From Gymnopus androsaceus JB14 (Eukaryota > Basidiomycota > Agaricomycetes > Agaricales > Omphalotaceae): a stretch of 64,000 bases of DNA. Shown here one piece after another: positions 20,948 through 31,578 of the stretch. A program made the position numbers and the translations under genes. The DNA is taken from positions 1-64,000 of the forward strand of contig ML769593.1 of assembly GCA_009733575.1 (NCBI GenBank), written 5' to 3'. The notes below the pieces were generated by a model. It did no database searches, was not told the DNA's origin, and was given only the letters and a program-made list of their open reading frames with translations. Within the stretch, counting starts at the first letter, position 1; each line of letters begins with the position of its first letter.

Positions 20948-21149
20948 TGTCGCATTTAGGATATCATATCTTATCTTGTTCTACATGTGACTTCCCACAT
21001 CTTGTAGCTAGTTCACTTGCCTTGCTCCTCAGCCATTTACCACAATCTGGTCGCTGAGGAGTAACTCATTTCTCACCTTTCTACATTGCATTGTACTCAC
21101 AGATTGTAGTTTCCATTTGTGATATTCTTTCTTTAGTTGGGATCTGACA
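20948..21149 (+). repeat. Copia 3' LTR
   Basis: 202 bp, TGTCGC...CTGACA, followed by AGGTA (target duplication) and then the right half of MITE A. It differs from the 5' LTR at about 13 positions and lacks its 67-bp duplication. Confidence 0.9.
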
Positions 21150-21376
21150 AGGTAACCCTAGTTAACACCTGATACTGATATTTGCCAAACCGTGACTTCA
21201 GCACTTCCTGTTTTTGACAAATATTTTGCAAAGAATCCAAAGCTCTGCTCCCTATCAGAATATTTGGCAAATAGTCTCCTGGGCAATTTTTCTTTCTTTA
21301 ATTCTATTGGGTCAAATTGCAAAACATTCCCCAACACTTATCAGGATATTTTGCTTAAGAATAGCAGCATCTAGTG

Positions 21377-22990
21377 GGCAGGTAGTTTGCGCTGGTGGGT
21401 TGTAGTTGAGCCACTGGCAGTGGGCAAAGACTGGTGTTTTGAGATTTTCAGTTTCTTGAGAGGGGAGGGATTGGAAGGGTGATGATCAATGGTTTGAGAG
21501 GAAGATGAGGCCTCAGGGTTTTGCAGGTGGTCATGCTGGCATTGGAGGCTACGCTGGTCATGCATTGAGATAGCCAATGCCCTAAGCATCTGTTGGGCCT
21601 CTTTGTTATCATTGGTGGCGGCTATGAACCCTGGAGCAATGTTCCAATGGGAACGAGAGGTAGATTCTCCATCTGAGAGAGTGGAACCAAAGAAAAGGTT
21701 GACCTCATCTACTACGTCGTCTTCAAACTTGAATTCACTATTGTCAACAAGGACCGCAGCCTTAGGTTTGCCCTTCCCTTTCCCTTGCACTTTGCCTTTT
21801 TTTCTTTCCTCCAGCAGGCTTGGGGGTGGAGTGGGCATTGGCTCCAGGCTCAGGCTTGGTTTCAACTGTTTCAGTGCTAGGAGGGACTGTACACTGGTAG
21901 TGATGGACACGGGTCCGGATCCAGGTATACCTGGATCCAACAGACAGGTACCTGTGGCCTCAAAGGGCTGACCTGTGACCTGCCCTGAAAATATCCCAAA
22001 GGATGACCTGTGACCTGTGCCAGATCCATGGGAAACAGGTACTGGGATCTGGACTCATGTCCATCATTACTGTACAGTGTGGTGATTAGTTCCAATGACA
22101 GACATGTTGGGGTGAAGCAGCTTACTTACGTGGGGAAATAGCCTTAGACTTTCCTTTGTGTTGGGCTTTGCTAGGCTTGGGTGGATGAACAATAGTAGAA
22201 CCAGTGTCAGGTTCATCTGGTTCAGGTGCGGGTTCCAAAGAGATAGCCTTGGAGTGTGACCTACTTGTAGGCGCTGAAAAAAATGGTCTGGAAAATACTG
22301 GTGGTCTAAATTATTAAGGCTGGTTCATGAGCAAACAAAGGTCACGCAAAATCTTGAGTGGGGAACATCTGTATCAATTGTATATCTATAGCTTGAACCT
22401 AAAAAACAGGGAGGCAAAGACTGTGAATTATGGAACAGAAGCTAATCAACAAGGAAGGGTTTATTTCCCGGATCATTTTTTTGGCGCCTACAAGTAGTGT
22501 TGCAATGAGCAGCCAACTGACTAGTTCTGGTGTGACATTGTTCTCTGCATCTGCTCTCCCATTAGCCTCAGCAATCTTCTCCTTCTTTGTGCCTTTCTGC
22601 TCAAGTTGGACCCTCATGGTAATGGTCTGGTCCTGAGGATAGTCTGTTTTGGGCTGCAACAAGGGGACAATGGCATTGGGGATGGGAGGAGCATGGATGC
22701 TACCCTCTAGACCACTGTGGTCAGCTAGTGCATCAAGTGCTAAGATAGTAGAGTTGGAGGGTGAGGCAGCTCTGCTGCTGTTAGGTTACCCATCCAAGGC
22801 CATCTCGACAGACAAAGAGGGAGGTTGGGTGGATTGGTTGGCAGCGGTGTCCTCAGGAGACTTTGCAGGTTCCTTGGAGGTAGATTTGGAGCAGGTCATG
22901 GTAGGGCAAGTAGTTGGTTGTAGGATAGTTCTGGTGCAGTGGCTCTGGTATAGTGGCAAGAGAGGGCTGGGGACAACTTTGGTACTCAAT
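21377..22990 (-). pseudogene. N-terminal and middle part of the unrecognised gene split by MITE A
   Basis: Minus-strand reading from about 22990: a Ser/Pro/Thr-rich region (KSTSKEPAKSPEDTAANQS), TAA at 22786-22788, then in the same frame PNSSRAASPSNSTILALD, RVQLEQKGTKKEKIAEANG and VTPELVSWLLIATLL. An intron follows (about 22400-22487). Then SLEPAPEPDEPDTGS, a basic KGKSKAISPR, and after an intron holding the 21897-22070 MITE the last exon LKPSLSLEPMP ... KGKGKPKAAVLVDN ... NLFFGSTLSDGES ... HQRKLPA, which runs into MITE A. The C-terminus lies at 6899-7136. Mostly disordered and basic, probably nuclear; no known domain. Its length and Gln/Ser content resemble transposon-associated accessory proteins, but that is a guess. 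Confidence 0.55.
21897..22070. mobile_element. 174-bp MITE with 8-9 bp TSD
   Basis: Ends GTAGTGATGGACA / GTAATGATGGACA (inverted), continuing as an imperfect inverted repeat (GTCCGGATCC / GTCCAGATCC). Flanks TGTACACTG (21888-21896) and TGTACAGTG (22071-22079), 8 of 9 identical. Confidence 0.75.
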
Positions 22991-23204
22991 TGCTCCTTTT
23001 AAACTAGGATTTAATTTCTTTCACAAAGAAAAATCATTTCATCATACCTTGGTCTTTGTATTGTCCAAAATGGGTTGGGTGGCAATTACTTGCTTTGTCC
23101 TGGCATGAGGCTACATTGTTGTGGCAATAGCCTTATCTGCATGGTCTAGAGCTGGCAGTGAGCACTTCCACCTGATTTGAGTAGGAAAGAGTTTGAGAGG
23201 GGTA
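22991..23204. other. short non-coding stretch
   Basis: Upstream of the split gene and possibly its 5' exon or promoter; nothing definite. Confidence 0.3.
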
Positions 23205-23212
23205 GGGTTTTG

Positions 23213-23762
23213 AAGTACAATTTATTAAACTGCAAATAAATTGTAAAATGTATTGTATTGTACTGCAAAATGTATCACTGAAGTTTGTACTGATAAACAG
23301 TTTAAATCAGTACAGGTTTACAGTTTATTCAAAATGTGAAAATTGCTTAAACTGCTTTGAATCAGTTTAATCAGTACACATTTACAGCAGGTTATACTAG
23401 TGCAAACCTTGCATTACACCTACTAAACAAGCTTACAGTGTCATTTATTACTCCAATCTTGATCAAGATGTACTTTCAATAATTTATGAGAACTTCCTAT
23501 AACATGGATGTTGTAAAACATTACATATCTGGTAGCAAATAGTATATAAATGATCAGCTCATATCAGTCTATACTGATATAAACCAATTTGAATCTGAAC
23601 TGATTTAAACTCATAAATTGTATTGTATTACACTGGTTGTATCAGTACAATCAGTACAAGTACACAGTTTAACCAGTTTTCAATAAATCTTGTACCAGTA
23701 CAATTCATGATTTATTGGATGTGGACCAAATAAATTGCATTGCATTGTACTTTGAAACCCTA
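23213..23762. mobile_element. 550-bp hAT-like MITE with perfect 8-bp TSD
   Basis: Terminal inverted repeats TAGGGTTTTGAAGTACAAT / TAGGGTTTCAAAGTACAAT and flanking GAGAGGGG at 23205-23212 and 23763-23770 (8 of 8). The interior is AT-rich with many AGTACA, CAGTTTAA and ATTGTATTG motifs and no coding capacity. Confidence 0.85.
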
Positions 23763-23770
23763 GAGAGGGG

Positions 23771-24157
23771 TGTGGCCAAACGAGCGATCCAGGCCAGTTC
23801 CTTGCTGCCTTGCAAAGTCTGCCTCGCAATGTCATCTGGTCAGACCAGTCCTAAGCCTTGACCTCAATACAAGTCAATTCTTAGGAATGACCAAGCAGCA
23901 GCAAGATAGGTGGCTGACTAGCCAAGGACAGGGATACAGTGTTGTTGTATAGCTTGTGCTGGTGTAGACTCACTATCTGTGTGTTGCAGAAGTTAATCCA
24001 GTGGTGATTTCAAAACCGACTATGGTTTTATTAGCTGTCTGAGGAGCATATGGTATAATGCAGTGACAGTAGTTAGCAGTGGTGTTGTTACCGGGGCACG
24101 GTATGATGGTACACATCTTCTACTCTTTAGCCTAAAACTGTAGAGTAAGAGACAACC
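23771..24157. other. non-coding spacer between two MITEs
   Basis: No gene or repeat recognised. Confidence 0.4.
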
Positions 24158-24165
24158 TTACCACT

Positions 24166-25687
24166 CAAGGGGGTTCAAAGAATTTAGCACCCAACTGGGC
24201 CTAGGTTAGTTAGTCCAGCCGCCAGGCTGGGAAAAAAAATTACACCCCCCATACAGGCCGGTTTTTGCCCTATTTTGGCCATCTTCAAAGTTGCAAAGGA
24301 TTTGCAAAGGCTGTAGGCTCTTCAAAATGTGTAATTTAGCTCTAAGAATGAGATTTTACCTTTTATTAACCTTTTCAATGCCAACAATATCCTGAAAGCA
24401 TCACTGATGGCCAGTGATATTGACAAAAAGGCCACCTTTTCACACTAAGATTCCCGTTTTAATACTAAACATTTCAATTTCAGAATCCGGAAAACATTTC
24501 AGCAAGGGGGTCCGAAAAATTTAATTTCGTACCAGGGGTTGGAAATTTTTTTCAGCCTCGGCACTGGACCCTCCCTCCCTTCACATGATCTTCTGGGTCA
24601 TGTGATTACCAAATAAGGCAACTATGAGACAGATCACCATTTCACCTTACTGTGCTGGTCTTTTGCCCTTTTTACATGCTCTACATAACTAATTAGCCTT
24701 TGTAAACTCTTCACCTCACTCTGGATGCCATATATCTCAAAATATATTAGACAAGGTCAAGAACTGTAAGCACTCATGAAATGACCTAAAAAGGCAATAA
24801 AAAGGTATATGCTCACTCTACACAATGTAGCTGGTCAAAATATACTTTTCAGGGATTCTTGGGCTTATGTATTTGACTCATTTGGATATCACAAAAATGC
24901 ATTTTGAGGGTCAGTCAAAAAATATTTTTCAGGCCTCACAATGGACCCACCCTACCTACCCTCCGGTATGGGATTTCCCGGCCCAGACCCCCTTGCATTT
25001 CAGTTGATGCAGATGGATCATGGATACTGTACCGTTCCAACCAAAAGTTCAGTCACGCATCACTTAGGCTCAAAATGAGCAGTTCACGGGAGGGTGTCAC
25101 TGGTCATTTTGGGCTGTGAACACCGTGACAACTGAAACAAAATATACAGTCAAAAAAATATTCCTCAAAAATGGTAATTTTAAAAAAAGTCCTTAAAAAC
25201 ACTCAAATTAGCCTTGATTTACTTACAAACAAGCCATTTCTTGCTTCAAAACAAGATATCCACCATATCATGAACTAGAACAACAGGTGGACTCAATGCC
25301 AGTGAACAGTTCACAGATTGGTCACAGGTCACTGCACTTTGTGAACACTGATTTTTCTGAACAGTAGAGGTCACGCATCACATACCATGAACTTTTGGTC
25401 GAAACGGTACAGTACATTCTCTTGACATTCTCTGCCCACAATGTCAGCAAAGGTTTAAAGCCAATAAATCAATACCACAGGCAGCACAAGCCTCCAACAA
25501 CTCGTAAAACCGCTCGTGCCTATGTGACAGCTGACAGTAGGGGGCACGCTGTAAGAGGCATGCTTATCTTATCATGATATACCATATATAGGCGTGGGAA
25601 TGATTACATAGTGAGTTAGTCCAGGGCCAGACTCCGGGGAAAAAAAATCAACATCCAGTCATTTTTTTAAAATTTTGAACCCCCTTG
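24166..25687. mobile_element. 1.5-kb non-autonomous TIR element with 8-bp TSD (hAT-like)
   Basis: Terminal inverted repeats CAAGGGGGTTCAAA (14/14), and flanks TTACCACT at 24158-24165 and 25688-25695 (8 of 8). Subterminal sequence TTAGTTAGTCCAG (left) and GAGTTAGTCCAG (right) lie in direct orientation, each followed by a run of A. A second, shorter member of the family is at 50460-50956. I find no transposase frame inside. It also contains repeated CAGTCAAAAAATATT tracts. Confidence 0.85.
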
Positions 25688-25695
25688 TTACCACT

Positions 25696-26247
25696 GTTAG
25701 CATGGGAATTTCTTGAGATGATGGTGGTTCGAGATCAAGGTGCAGCGCCCTATGTATATTGTTCTAATGCACTTTATGCACCAATTCCTGGCTCTTTGTA
25801 CACTATAAGTAAAATAAGATAGATTGTTGTGACAAGTTAACCTGTCAGTGGAAAAGTTAGCAGTAAGTTAGCAGATTTTGAAAAAATAAGTTAGTCTGGT
25901 AGTTATCAGATGCAGAACTGATACTAGTAACTTTTCTATTGGTCCAATTGACCATCTAATATTATGGTGCTTACCAGAATTTTTAAAATGGTGTTGATGA
26001 ACTGAAGCAAATTTTGCCGCCGATTTGCACCCCAAGGCAATCTCTGAGAACTAGTGGCAGCAATTTTACTCTCGAATTTACCGTCTAAGCTTGGTGCAAG
26101 TCATGATCTATTTAATACAGTTACTAGCCTTTTGGCACTGAAACCAAGATCAAAAACAAAAACTCAAAGGTGAGGGCATCTAAATCCAAGAACAATGTCA
26201 GCAACCAGATAAATATTCCCTTCATATGCTACTTAGTACTTCTTAGT
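25696..26247. other. 3' flank of the Hsp70-like gene
   Basis: Non-coding. Segment 25905-25965 (GATGCAGAACTGATACTAGT, then CCAATTGACCATCTA) recurs at about 28240-28305 on the other side of the Hsp70-like gene as GATGCAAAACTGATATTAGT and CGAATTGATCATCTA. Confidence 0.5.
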
Positions 26248-27444
26248 CTACTCAAGCATTCGATCAAGGTTGTCCTTCCTGTCTGCATCCACTGCCTTAT
26301 CGAGTTCTGTACTTCCGTTGCCCATATTTCCCCATATACACCGAATTCCTCTATTGCCCAAAACCTCTCCATCCTCCCCGGAGTCCAATATCTGCGATAC
26401 AACAACATGAGTGTGAGCCAACCCATCCACTTTAATCAGCAAGCGAACTTTCTTTTGTATTGCTGGTGAAAATTTTAGCAGATCAAGCTTTATTTCTGCG
26501 AGATGCACCCGATATTCGGGCCCTCCTGCAATAATATTGAGAGTAACCGTGCCATTTTGAGATGGCATCTCCAGGATCACAGAACGGTTTTGGGGAAGTG
26601 TAGTATGCTTTGGGATGATGGTGGAAACTTCATCTGAACAAGAGAAGTTTATCCCAACGCGAAGCAGTGTTAAGGAAAAAGGTGCTCCAATGTATTTCAC
26701 CGACCACCAGCTGTAAAACAGCCCTTCTCCGTGAGCCTCCTCTGCTGCATATGTATCGGGATCATTGCAGGTTAGAGTTGGTACAGAGGAAGCAACCAAG
26801 TCAGAAAGGTGACCTGTTATGAGCTTCAATGCGACGTCTCTTGCCAAGGAGCTTCCGCCGTGATAATTGATGAGAATCCTCCCCAGTACATTCCCCTTCT
26901 TCAATTTCTCTATCACCTCTTTTACACAGTCATAGATATCATTGATAGTGGATCTGCAGACCCCTTTCAAGACATTCCCTTCCACTTTGAAGCACCCCTG
27001 ATGTGTTCCGGTGATATTTACTTCGTATCCCATCTTCTGATCCCCAATATCCATTACCAATTCATGACAGGTATTATATTCGGGGACCACTTCGGGCAAT
27101 TTCCGAGCAAGAAATTTTCCCAATGCAAAGTGGATTGTTTCAAGATGGGTCCTTTTTTCAAATGCCACTGTGAATTGGGGGGGAAGTGCGTCAAACGCCT
27201 CCTGCACAGCCATTTCCTCCTCCGGGGAGAAGTAGATCGGGATACTGGCCACGGCATACACGTAGGCGTCGAGTGGTATTTGGGCGATGGAGTATATATG
27301 CCGTACAACAGATTTAACATCTGCGGTTATTGCTTCTCGAATGCCAAGCCTCAATTCGGGATTTGCGGCTATCACTGTACAGAAAACTGTCGAACCTTCT
27401 TCCAGACTAGAGAAAGAGATGCCTAAAGCTGTGTCGTAGACCAT
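26248..27444 (-). CDS. highly divergent Hsp70-family-like protein lacking ATPase motifs
   Basis: Single-exon frame of 398 residues with a good start context (CCACCATGG). Alignment by eye to Hsp70: YAVASIPIYFS corresponds to the conserved VPAYF block, NYHGGSS to the VGGSTRIP block, NDPDTYAAEEAHGEG to NPDEAVAYGAA, GAPFSLTLLRVG to TPLSLGIE, and IPKHTTLPQ to IPRNTTIPT, followed by a beta-rich substrate-domain-like end (LNIIAGGPEYRVHLAEIKLD). The phosphate-1 loop (DLGTT) reads ALGIS and phosphate-2 (DLGGGT) reads DIGDQKM, so nucleotide binding is probably lost, and the first ~80 residues of a normal ATPase domain are shortened. No lid domain. Probably a pseudo-chaperone; the frame is intact, so it may be under selection. 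Confidence 0.7.
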   Translation of the reverse strand: MVYDTALGISFSSLEEGSTVFCTVIAANPELRLGIREAITADVKSVVRHIYSIAQIPLDAYVYAVASIPIYFSPEEEMAVQEAFDALPPQFTVAFEKRTHLETIHFALGKFLARKLPEVVPEYNTCHELVMDIGDQKMGYEVNITGTHQGCFKVEGNVLKGVCRSTINDIYDCVKEVIEKLKKGNVLGRILINYHGGSSLARDVALKLITGHLSDLVASSVPTLTCNDPDTYAAEEAHGEGLFYSWWSVKYIGAPFSLTLLRVGINFSCSDEVSTIIPKHTTLPQNRSVILEMPSQNGTVTLNIIAGGPEYRVHLAEIKLDLLKFSPAIQKKVRLLIKVDGLAHTHVVVSQILDSGEDGEVLGNRGIRCIWGNMGNGSTELDKAVDADRKDNLDRMLE

Positions 27445-27497
27445 GGTGGTTCAAGGCGTTTTCGAGGATGTAGATAAAACGGAATGCTTATGTTGTG

Positions 27498-27508
27498 TAT
27501 ATATATAT
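27498..27508 (-). promoter_or_regulatory. TATA-like element upstream of the Hsp70-like gene
   Basis: TATATATATAT about 55 bases upstream of the ATG at 27444 on the minus strand, at a usual core-promoter distance. Confidence 0.45.
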
Positions 27509-28386
27509 CTTTCGATGACAGCGTGGGACTGGCATCGTAAAAAGGGCTGTGTGGATTGACGACGTCTCCAACGAGCTCAATCCTCTCAAAATGTTTGAAG
27601 GAGTACGGAACTTGTCTAAAAAAGGTCTCGAAGCGCCTTCATTTGTTGCTAAATCCGAGCTACAAATGATTAAAGAAGCTCATCAGCCGTGTCACACTCA
27701 CTCCCATCAGAGGAATTGGAGATTCAAGCCAAGTTACAAACGGTAGGAGGGTTTGGGCCCTCCTACAGATGCATTTTGGTGCTATAAACGCTGCAATCAG
27801 TGATGGCATAGCGCAAGCAACTAATATCTTGGCTATTCACTTAAAAACAGATGTTGCGCTCGCGACCCGAGTGCTTCTTGACCGGACCTATGGCATGCAC
27901 TTGTCTACAAATCCATCTATAAACTTTTCATCAAAATGTGACTGGAATTTTGTAGCTTGGCGATAATTAGTATTAAAATCCTACAGGATGTCACCCAATG
28001 CACCTAGAAACCGGGTTGCGAGGAAAACCAAGATAATTTTCTGGCTTATCAATTGACCTGCTTTTTTTGAGCTCAACAAGACAAAAAAGGCCAGTCAATA
28101 ACACAGCCTTAGTTATGATGACTGCTGCGACCTGAGAACTTCACTTCTCTTCAATTTAGACAGGCGCCATTACACATGGAAGATTCTGCCGGCTTCTAAA
28201 TAGAATCATCGGGACGCGAGGCTATGCCGGATGCGCTGAAGATGCAAAACTGATATTAGTGACTGTTTTCTGGCTGCCGAATTGATCATCTACTTAATAT
28301 CTAATAGAGTCCTGTACTAGCCCTTTCTGAATGGCATTAATGATTAGGGATAATTCTAATGGGAAAACCAGGTTTCTGAGGGTTTT
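27509..28386. other. non-coding DNA between the Hsp70-like gene and the Plavaka element
   Basis: No convincing gene; open frames here are short and unlike any family. It holds the second copy of the Hsp70 3'-flank motif (about 28240-28305), so it may be the scar of a tandem gene copy. Confidence 0.4.
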
Positions 28387-28698
28387 CACATCAGTAAAAC
28401 GTCCGATGCCTTGAGAGCTTTTAAAGCTTCCCTCAAGCCCCCCTCAGGCTGGTCTTGCTCAAGACCAGTGTCTTTGACCACACCCCTCGTTTGCTTGACA
28501 AGACACTGTCAAGCCCTCAAGCCAATCTCAAGTGCCTGTCAAGCCACGTACAAAGCCTACAAGCACACCTTAAAGCAAATTCGTGAGAGCGGACAATTAC
28601 AGCGAGCAGCCATATCATTTCTACTACACGGTAGATACAACATTGATGTAAAAACAACGAGTAGTAGTGAAAAATAATCATTTTGAAGGAGTTGAAGC

Positions 28699-31578
28699 CT
28701 ACACCAATGGGCAACAGTTAGTTAGCGGCTGATCAATATGAAAACGGTCACGTACATTGGATTTCTTGTTCTTAAGAAGGGGTCGACGGGCCTGAGGAGC
28801 AGCGGGAGTAGCAAGGGAAGTTTCTACCGCCGCCGCCTCACTCATTGCTGCTGCACGCGCCGATTGCTCTTGGACTGGATCACGCCGAGCATTTTTTTTG
28901 AACGTGGTGAGAGCAACGGTCAGAAGAGTCGACCAGTCGTTGTCATCTAGGCTGCAAATGTCCTCATAAATCTCCGCTGCCCACATACCACCAGCTGTAG
29001 ATAAACCCCAGTTCGATTCGGAGAACTCTTCCTTGGATCCATCTGTGGCGTTGACAAGAAAAACTCCAGTGCGATTATATTTGAATGCTCGGGCACACTG
29101 AAAACTCATTGTTAGCGTTCCATCACATGAAGAATGTGCTACGTACCGCCATAATACACATAAGCAAAGCTCCCTTTGGACGCCCGGCTGCAGTTGACAT
29201 CTTGTGAGATAATGACCGAGCGTGAACATAATACAGAATGATTCAAAAAGACCATCCCGCTCCTGTCAATATGTGTATTGAGAAAAATAAAGGTGGAAAC
29301 AGAGACGACTCACCTCCGATTCATCCAGGGTGAACGTTCGCCACAAAAAGCCACGGTCTACATCAGGCTGACTTGTCTCTTGAATGACACCAAAGTCAGT
29401 AGCTTGTGTAGCACAGCGAGCCCTGTCCTCAATGGTGTTGATATCGTTGTCAAGAAAGAAGAGCTGCACAGCCTTCTCGGATGACTTGCGAATGCCACCT
29501 CGGAAGTTGTATAGTGCAGCTCGAGCCTGGAGGTATTTAGCAGAGGGAAAGGAAATTGAATTAAACAGTGACATACACACATGAAAATAGCATCGCCAGC
29601 GTGGACGTTGTGAGTGTGGTTAGTGGCTGCCTTGATAACGGTGTCGTACTCGACCTGCAGCATGGAAGGTGTTGGTACAAGCCAGACATTTGGAGCGGAG
29701 CCTTTGGGGAACCAAACAGTCGCCAGTGAAGCCAAATTGTGGACGATGGTCGGCTCGAATTTGCCAATAAACACTTTCTTGATTTCCTCAGGTAGGCTGT
29801 TACGGTTGTGCCTCGCAGCCTTCTTCTTCTTAGGATTACCCTTGGGCTGAGGGTTTTCAAGCGCCAGTGCAGGTGCATTGTCGTTCACTTTTGTAAGGGA
29901 GTTTGCCTCGGAGAATAGTATTAGATTGAACGTCGTTCGGGAAGAATTATGCAAACGCACCACAATAGTTGGAGTCGGGACTGCAGGTGCAACCTTTGCA
30001 ATAGTACGAGGCTATGAAAAATAAGTGAGAGTAAGTGAACATTAAAATTTGGCAGGAGAAATAGAAAAAAAACGCACCAATACGGGCTTTTCAATTGGCT
30101 CTTCAGTCTCAAAGCCTCCAAAGCGAACCTCATTGCCAATTTTAGATCCTTCATCAGCGTCAGGCTCGTCAATGTCATCAACATCCATCTGGTCTGATGC
30201 ACGCGATGCTGGGCGCGAGTCAAAGTCAGACAACGGCTCGGAAAAAAACGCTCCGCCATCACTAGTAGTGTACTCTCTCTCGGGGATGGATTCCGGGATG
30301 AATGATTCCCAGTCCTCGGTAAGGCCTCCAGCTGCAGGCCCCTTCTGCTTCTTGAAGTTGATCTCGCTAGATGTAGAATATTAATTCATTGTAGATGAGA
30401 GAAAGGAAGGAGAACATGCCGTTGAGACTTTGCCTTGCGCTTTGATGGAGGCATGTGATCATCGGAATCTTCACTGAAGATCTCCGCCTGCTGTTTCTTG
30501 AGCTCCTCTATATCAGCACGGGTAGCTTTCTTTGTTTTCTTCACCAGGCCTTGACGATGAGCAGGAGCAGGTTCCTCTTCTTTCTCTGGGCCTGAGGAAT
30601 ATTCTATGGTGCTATCGGAGTTGTGATCATTGCCGTTCGTCTGGTAGCCTTCGGAATCATTGCCATTTGAACCGTTGTCATCTTTGGCATCTAGTGAATC
30701 AAGGTTTAGTAAATCATTTTTGTATACAAATAGCCATACCAGAATTAGTTTCTGGAACAAATGGTTCCCCAACCATTCCTGGACAAATGAGCTTAGCCTG
30801 CTTGGCACTTTGTGCCCGGTTCATTTCATTTTCGATTGCTGCGAGTTGAGCTTTGGCTTTAGCTCTCTGTTCTTCCAATCTCACAAGACTGGCAGCCTTC
30901 TCCTCTTGCTGTGGAATGGTAAGTTTTGGAGGTGGTGTTTTACGTTTCTCTTCAGGAGTGAGGTCCGTTCCAGGATGAACATTCTTGTTGCTTTGCCGGG
31001 TCTGAATGCCTTGCCAGTCACTCGCAACTGCCCGCTGCACATCTGCAGACTCGCTTCCAGTGAGAAAGGTTTCTTGGCCATCTTGACCAAATTTTTGTAA
31101 GCGAGATTCCGTATTCTATTTCACTGAACACTGACCTGCGATTGTTGTTCTTGAGGCAAACGTACGAACACTGGAAAAAAAAAAAACAAAAAAAAGTTAA
31201 AGTACGTGTGATGCTTAGTTCATTGAAAGATACCCACTGCGTCTCCGAAGCTCCACGTTTAGGTGCTGTGGCCTTCTGCGCTGGCTTTGTGCTACTCGAT
31301 TAGGCAATTAGATGCAGGTTGATCAGAAATGACTTTTTTGGCTCACGAATTTTTAGTCAGTGCCTCAACTGCATCTGATTTCTTTTTCTTGAACTGCTTC
31401 GTGGTGTTCCCTGCAACACTGAGAACGATACCAAATAGAAGAGGTATGTTAGCTAGGTTTTTTTTTGGAAAGAGATGAAGTTAACTTACTCCACATCAGC
31501 TGCCATTTCCTCAGCCTTTTCGCTTGGTTGAGAACTTTTCGCTCAACCTTTTAGGCCTGCACGACGCTTTGAAGTCAT
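28699..31578 (-). pseudogene. Plavaka-1 divergent accessory gene (nuclear-type, one in-frame stop)
   Basis: Multi-exon minus-strand gene divergent from the transposase. ATG 31578 (MTSKRRAGLKG), then TGA at 31543-31545, then in frame AKSSQPSEKAEEMAADV. Exons continue GNTTKQFKKKKSDAVEALTKNS, STKPAQKATAPKRGASETQW, DVQRAVASDWQGIQTRQSNK ... EEKRKTPPPKL, a long charged coiled-coil (SLVRLEEQRAKAKAQLAAIE), DIEELKKQQAEIFSEDSDD, acidic DQMDVDDIDEPDADEGSK, NSLPEEIKKVFIGKFEP, ALYNFRGGIRKSSEKAVQLF, and a C-terminal domain with AFKYNRTGVFLVNATDG, GGMWAAEIYEDICSLDD and LTVALTTFKKNARR. At least eight exons, roughly 700-800 residues. Similar genes sit beside transposases in Agaricomycetes; function unknown. 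Confidence 0.6.

Larger units (their letters stand above)
7385..21149 (+). mobile_element. Copia-type LTR retrotransposon carrying two nested elements
   Basis: LTRs lie at 7385-7653 and 20948-21149, both TGTCGCATTTAGG...GATCTGACA. The target duplication is AGGTA (7380-7384 and 21150-21154). A primer-binding site follows the 5' LTR directly and a purine tract precedes the 3' LTR. Gag is cut by a Gypsy element and by MITE B. Pol has integrase, RT and RNase H remains in the Copia order (integrase before RT). The LTRs differ at about 13 of 202 aligned positions by my count, so this is older than the Gypsy element inside it. Not autonomous. Confidence 0.9.
7137..21376. mobile_element. MITE A (TIR element, 7-bp TSD), interrupted by the Copia element
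   Basis: Left part 7137-7384 begins CAGCTGATTCC...; right part 21150-21376 ends ...GCATCTAGTG. Subterminal inverted repeats share AAATATCC(C/T)GATAAGTGTC and a GTTTTG(C)AA tract. The flanks are GGCAGGT at 7130-7136 and 21377-21383, an exact 7-bp duplication (7 of 8 if 8 bp is assumed). The left arm holds telomere-like CCTAACCCTAATCC tracts (about 7264-7290). Without the nested Copia the element is about 470 bp. Terminal sequence and TSD size suggest a hAT-like non-autonomous element, but the superfamily is uncertain. No coding capacity of its own. Confidence 0.8.

Noticed and set aside
27549..27966. Two short plus-strand genes upstream of the Hsp70-like gene
   Set aside because: 60-70 codon frames with no signature, introns or context; consistent with chance.
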